In this document: positions 33,513 to 41,130 of the stretch, one piece after another | How positions within the stretch are numbered: the stretch's first letter is position 1 | Layout of the letters: each line of letters opens with the position of its first letter | From: DATLYH01 sp035575035 | GTDB taxonomy: Bacteria; Planctomycetota; Planctomycetia; Gemmatales; Gemmataceae | Assembly: GCA_035575035.1 (NCBI GenBank) | Contig: DATLYH010000134.1 | Location: forward strand, 1 to 44,094 | Length of the DNA stretch: 44,094 nucleotides | Direction of reading: 5' to 3' | The notes under the pieces: model-generated | The model's input: only the letters and a program-made list of their open reading frames with translations | What the model was told of the DNA's origin: nothing | Databases searched by the model: none | Program-made: the position numbers and the translations under genes

Positions 33513-35066
33513 TCACTCCCACTCGATCGTCGCTGGCGGCTTGCTGCTGATGTCGTAAACCACTCGATTGACTCCCGGCACCTCGTTGATGATTCGTGTT
33601 GCGATCTTCGCCAGCAACTCGTAGGGCAGGTGCGCCCAGTCGGCCGTCATGAAGTCTTCCGTCTGCACCGCCCGCAGAGCGACCACGTTTTCATACGTCC
33701 GCGCATCCCCCATGACGCCGACTGACTGCACCGGCAACAACACCGCGAATGCCTGGGCCGTCTGCCGATACCAACCCGCTTGCTTCAATTCTTGCAGGAA
33801 GATGGCATCGGCCTTTCGCAGAATGTCGAGCCGTTCGGCCGTCACCGGACCCAGACATCGGACCGCCAGGCCTGGACCAGGGAAAGGATGTCGCCAGACG
33901 ATCTCCTCCGGCAGCCCCAGCTCCAACCCGAGCCGGCGCACCTCGTCCTTGAACAGGTCCTTGAGCGGCTCAACCAACTCAAAGCCCAGCTCTGCCGGCA
34001 GGCCGCCGACATTGTGGTGTGTCTTGATTGTCGCCGCCGGGCCATCCCGGGCGCCGCCCGACTCGATCACGTCGGGGTAAAGCGTCCCCTGAGCGAGGAA
34101 GCGCACGTTCGCAATGCGGCGGGCCTCGTCCTTGAACACATCAATGAACACATGCCCGATCACCCGTCGCTTTTCCTGCGGATCACTGATGCCGGCCAGG
34201 GCTTGCAGGAAACGGTCGCGGGCATCGACCACATGGAGGTTGGCGTGGAAATTGTCCTGGAAAGTGCGGCGGACCGCCTTGGCCTCTCCCTGGCGGAGCA
34301 GGCCGTTGTCCACGAAGATGCAGGTCACTTGCGGTCCGACCGCCCGGAGCAAGAGCGCCGCCGTCACCGCGGAATCAACGCCGCCCGACAGTCCGCAGAT
34401 GACGCCGTGCGGCCCGATCCGCCGGCGCAGGTCGGCCACGGTTTGCTCAATGAAAGATTGCAGCTGCCACAACCCCTGACAGCCGCAGATGTCGTAGAGG
34501 AAGTTGCGAAGGATGCGGCTGCCGTAGGGGGTGTGGCTGACCTCGGGGTGGAATTGCAAGCCGAAGACTGGTCGGCTACGGTGGCGGACGGCGGCGACAG
34601 GGCAGGTGGCGGTGCCGGCCAGCGGCACGAACTCGCCGTTGACCGCGTGGACCTGATCGCCATGACTCATCCAGACGACGGTTTCTTCCGGCACGCCGGC
34701 GAAGAGTCCCTCGGTCTCGCGGATGAAGATATGGGCTCGGCCAAACTCTCGGCTGCCGGCCGGCCGAACCTCACCGCCGAGCAGGTGGCAGGCGAGTTGC
34801 ATGCCGTAGCAGATGCCGAGCACGGGGATGCCGAGGTCGAAGATTTTCGGGTCACAGCGCGGCGCGCCCGGCTCGTAGACGCTGGCCGGGCCGCCGGAGA
34901 AGATCAGCCCCTTGGGCTTCAATTCGGCGACCCGACTGGCCGGCAGGTCATGGCGGACAATCTGGCAGAAGACGTTCTGCTCGCGCACCCGCCGGGCGAT
35001 CAGCTGGCCGTACTGCGAGCCGAAGTCGAAGATCAGGACCCGTTCACTTTCGGGCACAGTTGTCAT
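33513..35066 (-). CDS. guaA: GMP synthase (glutamine-hydrolysing)
   Basis: Makes GMP from XMP with ammonia from glutamine. 517 residues. The class I glutaminase has FDFGSQYGQLIARRVRE, the nucleophile in GICYGMQLACHLLGG and the His/Glu pair in FGLQFHPEVSHT. The ATP pyrophosphatase P-loop is GLSGGVDSAVTAALL. The C-terminal dimerisation domain has HPFPGPGLAVRCLG, TEDFMTADWAHLPYELL and ends IEWE, the standard end. First part of the leftward run guaA - 33188 gene - dapF. Confidence 0.97.
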   Translation of the reverse strand: MTTVPESERVLIFDFGSQYGQLIARRVREQNVFCQIVRHDLPASRVAELKPKGLIFSGGPASVYEPGAPRCDPKIFDLGIPVLGICYGMQLACHLLGGEVRPAGSREFGRAHIFIRETEGLFAGVPEETVVWMSHGDQVHAVNGEFVPLAGTATCPVAAVRHRSRPVFGLQFHPEVSHTPYGSRILRNFLYDICGCQGLWQLQSFIEQTVADLRRRIGPHGVICGLSGGVDSAVTAALLLRAVGPQVTCIFVDNGLLRQGEAKAVRRTFQDNFHANLHVVDARDRFLQALAGISDPQEKRRVIGHVFIDVFKDEARRIANVRFLAQGTLYPDVIESGGARDGPAATIKTHHNVGGLPAELGFELVEPLKDLFKDEVRRLGLELGLPEEIVWRHPFPGPGLAVRCLGPVTAERLDILRKADAIFLQELKQAGWYRQTAQAFAVLLPVQSVGVMGDARTYENVVALRAVQTEDFMTADWAHLPYELLAKIATRIINEVPGVNRVVYDISSKPPATIEWE

Positions 35067-35098
35067 TGGAGATCAAGCCGGCATCGAGGCCGACGAAT

Positions 35099-35410
35099 TC
35101 ACGAACGGAAAAAGGCCTCCGACTCCTGACGCACCTGCTCGGGGGTGGCGGCGGGGGAGTCCGCCGAATACTCGGCGAACAGTTTTTCCAGAATGGATTC
35201 GTCGTAGATCTTGCCGTTGCTGCGAAACCGCTCGATCTCGACGTGGACTTCGTCGTCGTAATCGACAAACTCGATCTCCCAGCGTTCCCCCGGCACGTCC
35301 ACCTCAATCATGATCGCGTCGTCCCGACACCGATTCAACCGATGAGCGATCTTGGCTTCATCCAACCGCCTGAGCAATCCGAGGATCTGGCGACATACAT
35401 CGTCTTTCAT
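35099..35410 (-). CDS. Hypothetical protein, 103 aa
   Basis: Small acidic protein: MKDDVCRQILGLLRRLDEAK, then a beta-rich part DAIMIEVDVPGERWEIEFV, DEVHVEIERFRSNGKIYDE and a helical end. I recognise this type of protein as scattered in planctomycetes and cyanobacteria, often beside a small partner gene, without a known role. Its ATG overlaps the stop codon of the preceding small gene (ATGA), which suggests a pair. A toxin-antitoxin or immunity pair is possible but unproven. Confidence 0.75.
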   Translation of the reverse strand: MKDDVCRQILGLLRRLDEAKIAHRLNRCRDDAIMIEVDVPGERWEIEFVDYDDEVHVEIERFRSNGKIYDESILEKLFAEYSADSPAATPEQVRQESEAFFRS

Positions 35411-35601
35411 TTGTCATATTCCCCTTTCGACAGGAGCTTCGTTGTCTCTTCGTCGCTCTCTCGACGACTTCTTCCCAGGTCAGGTCCAGGATATCGTCCC
35501 AACCCGGCGATCCCTCGTCCAGCGCCGCATTCCTGATGCTCGCCCTCTTGCCTTTGAGGATCTCGGCCACTGTCTTGCTTGTGTTTGGCCATCGCAGTCA
35601 T
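35407..35601 (-). pseudogene. Small coupled gene apparently broken by two compensating frameshifts
   Basis: Its ATG (35601) overlaps the proC stop and its TGA (35407-35409) overlaps the next start, so both ends are placed by coupling. The frame between them reads poorly. From about 35570 the next frame looks real, with strongly GC-biased third positions: AEILKGKRASIRNAALDEGS and PGWDDILDLTWEEVVERA. After that the first frame again makes sense (ESDEETTKLLSKGEYDK). One base too many near 35575 and one too few near 35455 would restore a protein of about 63 residues. A GTG-started frame 35358-35570 is the alternative. Sequence error is possible. Confidence 0.55.
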
Positions 35602-36419
35602 GCCTGCCCTAGCTCGATCGCCCGCCGGGTTGCCGCTTCCACGGCGTCGATCAGGGCGGCGCGGAGGCTGCCGCGCTCCAGCGCATGCAGTCCCGCGATG
35701 GTAGTGCCGCCGGGGCTGGCCACCATGTCCTTCAATACGGCTGGGTGCGTGCCCGACTCCAGCACCATCTTCGCCGCCCCGTACACGGTCTGCGCCGCCA
35801 GCGCCGTCGCCACGTCGCGCGGCAGGCCGACCCGCACCCCGCCGTCACTCAGCGCCTCGATGATGACGTAGACGAACGCCGGGCCGCTGCCGCTCAGGCC
35901 GGTGACCGCATCGAGCAGGTCCTCCGGCAGGCGGAAGGCCCGGCCGACCGCGTTCAGCAGCCGGTCCACCAGGGCCACGTCCTCGGCCGTGGCGAACTCG
36001 CCGGGGGCGTAACCCGAAGCACTGGCCCCGACCAGGCAGGGCGTGTTCGGCATGACCCGGACCAGTCGGCGGTGCGGCCCCAACCCCTCGGCCAGCTGCC
36101 GCAGTGTGATGCTCGCCGCGACCGAGATGACCAGGTGCCGGCCGGTCACCGCGGGGCGAATCTCGTCGAGCAGCGCCGGCATGGTCTGCGGCTTGACGGC
36201 CAGCACCAGCACGTCGCTGCCGGCCACGACCTCGTTGTTGTCGGCGGTGGTGCGGGCGCCGATGGCGGCAGCGAAAGCTTCCCGGGCCTGCGGGAGGGGA
36301 TCGCCGGCCAGGGTGCGGTCGCGGCTCGCCAGGCCGGCACGGATCCAGCCCTGGGCCAGCGCCGTGGCCATTTTCCCGGCACCCAGGAAGCCAACCCGCA
36401 AACCGGAGCCGTCCGCCAT
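35598..36419 (-). CDS. proC: Pyrroline-5-carboxylate reductase
   Basis: Last step of proline synthesis. 273 residues from ATG 36419 (MADGSGLRVGFLGAGKMATA), chosen because the Rossmann loop GFLGAGKM then lies at the usual position and GGGAGG is upstream; a start at 36455 would add 12 residues. Motifs: LAVKPQTMPALL, RHLVISVAASI, RVMPNTPCLVGASASGYAPG, VTGLSGSGPAFVYVIIEAL and VASPGGTTIAGLHALE at the C-terminus. The stop overlaps the next start (ATGA). Confidence 0.96.
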   Translation of the reverse strand: MADGSGLRVGFLGAGKMATALAQGWIRAGLASRDRTLAGDPLPQAREAFAAAIGARTTADNNEVVAGSDVLVLAVKPQTMPALLDEIRPAVTGRHLVISVAASITLRQLAEGLGPHRRLVRVMPNTPCLVGASASGYAPGEFATAEDVALVDRLLNAVGRAFRLPEDLLDAVTGLSGSGPAFVYVIIEALSDGGVRVGLPRDVATALAAQTVYGAAKMVLESGTHPAVLKDMVASPGGTTIAGLHALERGSLRAALIDAVEAATRRAIELGQA

Positions 36420-36599
36420 CGAATCATCGCCCTCCCGAAAATCAGCCTTGGGCAATAGTTATCGTCCGGGGAAGGAATCCGTATCATACCGGAACGGCGG
36501 GGCCGGCGTAAATGCTGGCATCCGCCCCTGCCGCCGGATATACCTATGCCAGGCCCGCCGCGGATCGACCGAGAAAACCCCTGTGACCCCCTACAAGCC

Positions 36600-38015
36600 A
36601 TGCACCTTGATCAGCCGACCCCTGAGGGAGCCGTTAACAATGGACAGCCCTGGTGGCGCCTCCTGAGCCGCTACCACTGGTTCGTGCTCGTCGTGGCCGC
36701 TCTGGGCTGGCTGTTCGACACAATGGATCAGCAACTGTTTATCCTCGCCCGCAACCCGGCCATGCGGGAGTTGCTCGAGGAAATGCCGGGGGAAACGCCC
36801 GAGGCCTTTCGCAAGCGGGCCGACATCCTCGGCACCTGGGCCACGTCGATCTTCCTCATCGGTTGGGGCACAGGCGGCATCATTTTCGGCATCCTGGGGG
36901 ACCGGATCGGCCGGGCTCGCACGATGCTGCTAACCATCCTGGTCTACTCGCTGTTCACCGGCCTAAGTGCCGTCTCGGTCGGCTTCCTGGACTTTGCCCT
37001 GTACCGATTCCTGACGGGACTCGGGGTGGGCGGAGAGTTCGCGGTGGGGGTGGCCCTGGTGGCGGAGGTCATGCCCGACCGGGCCCGGCCGTTCGCTTTG
37101 GGGCTATTGCAGGCCCTGTCGGCAGTGGGGAACGTGACGGCAGCGCTGATCAACATGGCCCTGGGCCAGTTGGAAAGCGAGGGGGTCTTCCAGAACTTCT
37201 ACGTCTTTGGTTACGGCCCCGTCAGCGCCTGGCGGACGATGTTCGTCATCGGCGCGCTGCCGGCCCTGTTAGCGATCCTCATCCGCCGCCGTCTGAAAGA
37301 ACCGGAACGCTGGACCGTCATTGCCCAGATGAGCGCGGCCCGCCAGCTGGGATCGGTCCGCGAGCTGCTCGGCGACAGCCGCTGGCGAAGGAACGCCCTG
37401 CTCGGCCTGTGCCTGGCCATCTCGGGGCAGGTCGGGCTGTGGGGGATCGGCTTTTATTTCCCGGAGCTGACGCGGTCGGTCTTCCGTCGGACGTTCGAGG
37501 GCCAGGGCCTCAGCCCCGACGAGGTCGAAGGGCAACTGAAAATCTGGGCCGGGATCACCTCGCTGCTGCTCAATGCCGGGGCGTTCTTCGGCATCAGCGC
37601 CTTCAGCCGAGTGACATACTATCTCGGCCGCAAGCCGACGTTCGCCATTGCCTTCATCGCGGCCCTGCTGAGCACCGCCCTGGTCTTCGGCACACTCGAC
37701 CAGTTCGGGGAAATCTTCTGGATGATCCCCCTGATGGGCTTTTGTCAACTCTCGCTGTTCGGCGGCTACGCCATTTACTTCCCCGAGCTGTTCCCGACCC
37801 GGCTGCGGAGTACGGGCACGTCGTTCTGCTACAACGTGGGGCGCTTCGCCGCGGCCGCCGGACCGCCCATGTTCGGCCTGCTGCTGAACCTGTTCGACTA
37901 CCCGCCGCCCATGCCCCATCGCTACGCGGGGCTGGTGATGTGCTCGGTGTTCCTCGTCGGTCTGCTGGCCTTGCCCTTCGCCCCGGAGACCAAGGGCAAG
38001 CCGTTGCCGGAGTGA
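36600..38015 (+). CDS. MFS transporter, sugar/organic acid type
   Basis: 471 residues with twelve predicted membrane helices. After the first (HWFVLVVAALGWLFDTMDQQ, with D near its end) there is the MFS loop GILGDRIGRARTM. The YRFLTGLGVGGEFAVGVALVAE helix, typical of the sugar/sialate-type subfamily, follows, then RRRLKEPERW after helix 6, YYLGRKPTFAIAF and FPELFPTRLRSTGTSFCYNVGRF. Substrate unknown. The start could be 36546 (18 residues more); neither has a good ribosome site. The inserted loop near residues 45-60 (MRELLEEMPGETPEAFRKRA) is longer than usual. Confidence 0.9.
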   Translation: MHLDQPTPEGAVNNGQPWWRLLSRYHWFVLVVAALGWLFDTMDQQLFILARNPAMRELLEEMPGETPEAFRKRADILGTWATSIFLIGWGTGGIIFGILGDRIGRARTMLLTILVYSLFTGLSAVSVGFLDFALYRFLTGLGVGGEFAVGVALVAEVMPDRARPFALGLLQALSAVGNVTAALINMALGQLESEGVFQNFYVFGYGPVSAWRTMFVIGALPALLAILIRRRLKEPERWTVIAQMSAARQLGSVRELLGDSRWRRNALLGLCLAISGQVGLWGIGFYFPELTRSVFRRTFEGQGLSPDEVEGQLKIWAGITSLLLNAGAFFGISAFSRVTYYLGRKPTFAIAFIAALLSTALVFGTLDQFGEIFWMIPLMGFCQLSLFGGYAIYFPELFPTRLRSTGTSFCYNVGRFAAAAGPPMFGLLLNLFDYPPPMPHRYAGLVMCSVFLVGLLALPFAPETKGKPLPE

Positions 38016-38029
38016 GGCGGAGGGAGACG

Positions 38030-38287
38030 ATGGCAGTGCAGACCCCCGATTGGCTGGCGCGGCGCGGCGGTGAGCTGCGGGCGGGCGTCGGCGGGCAGTC
38101 CTGGCTGGTCTTCTTCGACAACGAGCCGCAGTACCGTCTGGAGCCGGTCCCGGTCGCCGGCAAGTACGGCTGCAAAATCACACAGACCATCAACGGCCGA
38201 ATGATACCCAGCGCCGGGACCTACGCCACGGCCGAGGATGCCATCCGCGGCGGGCTGGAAGACCTGCGGAAGGCGCTGGGGTGGTGA
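38030..38287 (+). CDS. Small conserved-looking protein, 85 aa
   Basis: ATG at 38030, 14 bases after the MFS stop, with GGAGGGAG upstream. MAVQTPDWLARRGGELRAGV, then a beta-rich part (SWLVFFDNEPQYRLEPVPVA; KYGCKITQTINGRMIPS) and a helical end AEDAIRGGLEDLRKALGW. No known motif. A much longer frame covers it and overlaps the MFS gene, but this short frame with its own ribosome site is the credible gene. Confidence 0.75.
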   Translation: MAVQTPDWLARRGGELRAGVGGQSWLVFFDNEPQYRLEPVPVAGKYGCKITQTINGRMIPSAGTYATAEDAIRGGLEDLRKALGW

Positions 38288-38343
38288 GACAGGTTGCCAC
38301 CGGACGCATCACGCTAGCCGAGACGGCCCCCAAGAGCGGTGGT

Positions 38344-39402
38344 TCAGCGAAGGGCGGCGATGATGGCGTCGGCCATCTGGGTGGTCGTGGCGCTGCCGCC
38401 GAGGTCCGGCGTCAGGCTCCGCCGTTCGGTCAGCACGGTTTCCACAGCGGCTCGGATGCGCTGGGCCGCCTCCGCCTGACCGACCGCGTGCAGCAGATCA
38501 AGAGCGGGCAGCAACAGCGGCAGGGGATTGGCCCGGTCAATGCCGATCGTCTCCCGGCTGCCGCCGTGGAACGACTCATAGACGCGCAGCAATCCGCCCG
38601 GCGCCCCCTCATTCCTACCCGCCTCGGGGGAGAGGGGTGAGGGAGCGGCCTCGCCGACATTGATGCCGGAGGTGGCGCTGACGCCGCCGACCACGCCGGC
38701 GCCCAGGTCGCTGACCAGGTCGCCGTACAGATTACCCATCACCAATACGTCGAATTGCTGCGGCCGCGACACCAGCTGCATGCAGCAGTTGTCCACAATA
38801 ATCTCTCGGGTTTGCAGCTCGGGGAAGTCGCGGGCGGTCTCGCGGAAGGCTTTCAGGAACAGGCCGTCGGCCAGCTTGAGGATGTTGGCCTTGTGGACGC
38901 AGTGGATGGTCTTGCGGCCGGCCGCGCGGGCCCACTGGAAGGCGAAACGGAAGAAGCGCCGGCAGGCCGCCTCGGTGACTACCTTGAGGCTTTGCACCAC
39001 ACCGGGGACAATCTCATGCTCGATGGCGGCGTAGAGGTCCTCGGTCAGCTCGCGGATGACGAGCATGTCCACGTCCTGGAAACGGGCCGGCAGCCCGCGC
39101 AGGTTCCGCAGCGGCCGGATCGAGGCGAACAATCCCAGCTCGCGCCGCAGCTGCACGTTGAAGTTACCTTCAGGAGGACCGGACGGTGACAGCAGCATGG
39201 TCTTCAGGGCCATGCCGGTGGTGCGAACCGACTGAAGCATCGCCTCCGGCAGCGGCGGCCCGCCGCGCTCCAGCGAGGCCAGCCCCGCCAGATGCTCGTC
39301 CCACTCGATGGCAATGCCTGCCGCCTCGAGGATGCGCTTGACCGCCGGCACCTGGTCGAAGCCGGCACCCCCACCCTGGATGAGCGTCACCTTCAGGCTC
39401 AT
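38344..39402 (-). CDS. Isocitrate/isopropylmalate dehydrogenase-like protein, altered sites
   Basis: 352 residues of the isocitrate/isopropylmalate dehydrogenase fold. Compared with its neighbour (39625-40626), key segments are changed: GDGIGPE is GGGAGFD; RENTEGLYSG is RELTEDLYAA; the cofactor loop HGTAPDIAGKG is HGGSRETIGID. The lysine in HKANILK and the aspartates in NLYGDLVSDLGAG remain. It may be a non-catalytic or regulatory partner, or an enzyme with another substrate. Residues 251-270 (EAAPSPLSPEAGRNEGAPGG) are an insertion encoded by a dispersed repeat. Starts one base after the small membrane gene. Confidence 0.85.
   Translation of the reverse strand: MSLKVTLIQGGGAGFDQVPAVKRILEAAGIAIEWDEHLAGLASLERGGPPLPEAMLQSVRTTGMALKTMLLSPSGPPEGNFNVQLRRELGLFASIRPLRNLRGLPARFQDVDMLVIRELTEDLYAAIEHEIVPGVVQSLKVVTEAACRRFFRFAFQWARAAGRKTIHCVHKANILKLADGLFLKAFRETARDFPELQTREIIVDNCCMQLVSRPQQFDVLVMGNLYGDLVSDLGAGVVGGVSATSGINVGEAAPSPLSPEAGRNEGAPGGLLRVYESFHGGSRETIGIDRANPLPLLLPALDLLHAVGQAEAAQRIRAAVETVLTERRSLTPDLGGSATTTQMADAIIAALR
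38606..38643. repeat. CCCTCA...TGAGGG palindromic repeat inside coding sequence
   Basis: CCCTCA (38606-38611) and TGAGGG (38638-38643) bracket a CTCGGGGGAGAGGGG-type core. It is the same family as 23965-24191 and 24987-25079. It encodes most of a 20-residue insertion in the dehydrogenase-like protein, at a surface-loop position before ESFHGG, without breaking the frame. Confidence 0.75.
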
Positions 39403-39403
39403 G

Positions 39404-39559
39404 TCACGGTCTTTCCCATTGAACCGCCGGCCGCGTCAGCGTGCGCCGCGGGTCGATCCTGTCGGCCTGGTGGCGCACCTGAGCGATCCACGCGATAAAG
39501 ATGCTGAACGCCAGGATCGCCAGCAAGACCGCGACCACCACGTTGATCAGCCGGCGCAT
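39404..39559 (-). CDS. Tiny single-helix membrane protein, 51 aa
   Basis: MRRLINVVVAVLLAILAFSI and a polar end with QVRHQADRIDPRRT. One membrane helix (about 5-25) with a positive front. The stop codon is one base from the ATG of the dehydrogenase-like gene (TGACATG), so the two are translationally coupled. AAGGCGGT lies upstream. Too short for family assignment. Confidence 0.6.
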   Translation of the reverse strand: MRRLINVVVAVLLAILAFSIFIAWIAQVRHQADRIDPRRTLTRPAVQWERP

Positions 39560-39624
39560 AAGCCACCGCCTTGAGGAAAACCCACGGGCCGCCGTCCGCA
39601 GCTCTGGTCACCAATCAGGCGCCA

Positions 39625-40626
39625 TTATGCGAGGTTGGCGATCAACTGCTCCGTGATGGTCGCCGTGGTGCCGTCGCCGCCGAGGTCGCGCGTCAGGCCG
39701 CGGCCGGCTTCCAGAGTGCGCCAGACCGACGCTTCAATGCGTGCCGCCGCCTGACGCTGGCCGATGTGCTCCAGCAGCATCGCCGCCGAGCGGATCAGGG
39801 CGATCGGGTTGGCCAGCCCCTTGCCGGCGATATCGGGGGCCGTGCCGTGGACCGCCTCGAACACGGCATAGCGGACGCCCAGGTTCGCCCCCGGCACCAA
39901 CCCCAGCCCGCCGACCAGGCCCGCACACAGGTCGCTGATCACGTCGCCGAAGAGGTTCTCCATTACCAGCACCTCGTAGCGTGTCGGGTCAAGGGCCAGC
40001 TGGAGGCAGAGTGTATCGACGTGCAATTCCTCGAACTCCAGGAAGGGGTAGTCGTCGGCCACGGCGCGGGCGGTGTTCAAAAACAGGCCGTCGCTCTGCG
40101 GTAGCACGTCCGCCTTGTGGCAGAAGGTGACCCGCCGCCGTCCCTGCCGCCGGGCCAGTTCGAAGGCGTAGCGGACGATCCGCTCGCAGGCCGGCCGGGT
40201 AATGATGCGCAGGCTCTCGACCACCCCCGGCACCACGAAGTGCTCCAGCCCCGAGTAGAGCCCTTCGGTGTTCTCGCGCACCACTACCAGGTCCACATTG
40301 GCATAGGGAACCCGCACGCCCGGCAGCGAGTGGACCGGCCGGACGCTGGCGTACAGGTCAAGCTCCTTGCGTAGCCGAACATTGATGGAGCGAAACCCCT
40401 CGCCGATCGGCGTGGCGCAGGGCCCCTTCAGGGCGACACGGTGCCGGCGGATCAGGTCGAGAGTGGCTTGCGGCAGCGGGTCGCCGAAACGCTCGGCGGC
40501 ACCCATACCGGCCGCTGCCTCCACCCACTCAATGTTGCCGCCGGCGGCCTGCACCACCGCCTTCATGGCCGCCGTCACCTCCGGGCCGATGCCGTCACCC
40601 GGGATCACCACCACAGGTATGGCCAA
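39625..40626 (-). CDS. NAD-type isocitrate dehydrogenase (or related decarboxylating dehydrogenase)
   Basis: 333 residues with complete motifs: VVVIPGDGIGPEV (5-17), SINVRLRKELDLYASVRP, the signature VRENTEGLYSGLEH, FCHKADVLPQSDGLF with catalytic Lys, ENLFGDVISDLCAGLVGG with metal-binding Asp, and FEAVHGTAPDIAGKGLANP. The pattern SINVRLRKELDLYASVRP and the short length fit homologs of mitochondrial NAD-dependent isocitrate dehydrogenase, a TCA cycle enzyme. Homoisocitrate or isopropylmalate cannot be excluded. The start is TTG at 40626, supported by GGAGG seven bases upstream. First gene of a leftward set with the tiny membrane gene and the altered paralog. Confidence 0.9.
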   Translation of the reverse strand: MAIPVVVIPGDGIGPEVTAAMKAVVQAAGGNIEWVEAAAGMGAAERFGDPLPQATLDLIRRHRVALKGPCATPIGEGFRSINVRLRKELDLYASVRPVHSLPGVRVPYANVDLVVVRENTEGLYSGLEHFVVPGVVESLRIITRPACERIVRYAFELARRQGRRRVTFCHKADVLPQSDGLFLNTARAVADDYPFLEFEELHVDTLCLQLALDPTRYEVLVMENLFGDVISDLCAGLVGGLGLVPGANLGVRYAVFEAVHGTAPDIAGKGLANPIALIRSAAMLLEHIGQRQAAARIEASVWRTLEAGRGLTRDLGGDGTTATITEQLIANLA

Positions 40627-40947
40627 GACAAATCCTCCGCTCCCGAGCCCCCTTCCACCGGCCGCTCGCCAGCAAGGCAGCGCCCCTCAGAAGAGCCTAC
40701 GCGAATCGGCTGGCCCGCCAAGATGGGGGCCGCCGGTCTTGCCGCTTATGCCGCCTGCACCAAGCAGGCGTTTTATCCCTCTCCACTGGAGGATTTTTCC
40801 TTGCCGGCGCCAGATGTCCAGGTAGTATGAGGCGACTACAATGATTTATTTAACGGGAGGAGACCGGGTTATCTCCTCCCTCCACGTCAACGCAGGCTCC
40901 CGGGGGTTGGCATGCAGGGCGAGATGAGGGCGCTGAAAGGGCAGGCA
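40627..40947. other. Divergent intergenic region
   Basis: About 320 bases between the TTG of the dehydrogenase and the small membrane gene on the other strand. It contains a fragment of the CCGGCCGCTCGCC repeat near 40657-40672 and an AT-rich patch around 40840-40860 (ACAATGATTTATTTAACGGG), a likely promoter area for the rightward gene. Nothing else is supported. Confidence 0.4.
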
Positions 40948-41130
40948 ATGGAAAAGTGGTTGTGCTGGACCTCGATGGGTGTTTCCGGCTTCCTACTCCT
41001 GTTGTTCCTGCTCGACCTGCTTGTCAGTATTCCCTTCGGCGGCGTCAGCACCACGGTGGACATTGTCTGCATCCTCGCCAGCGCCCTGGTGCTCTACCTG
41101 TCGTGGGAAACTCTCCGTGAGTGGCGCTAA
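40948..41130 (+). CDS. Small two-helix membrane protein, 60 aa
   Basis: MEKWLCWTSMGVSGFLLLLF, then LLDLLVSIPFGGVSTTVDI and a second helix VCILASALVLYLSWETLREW. Two membrane helices with a short loop. ATG at 40948, with AGGGCAGG just before it; a start at 40912 would add 12 residues. The pattern resembles small hypothetical membrane proteins I associate with planctomycetes. Its last 138 bases are antisense to the end of the cobA-hemD gene. Confidence 0.65.
   Translation: MEKWLCWTSMGVSGFLLLLFLLDLLVSIPFGGVSTTVDIVCILASALVLYLSWETLREWR

Noticed and set aside
36653..38287. Long rightward frame overlapping the MFS gene
   Set aside because: It is rich in Arg/Pro/His and lacks domains; the MFS frame has clear membrane helices. 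Only the last 85 residues, with their own ribosome site, are accepted as a gene.
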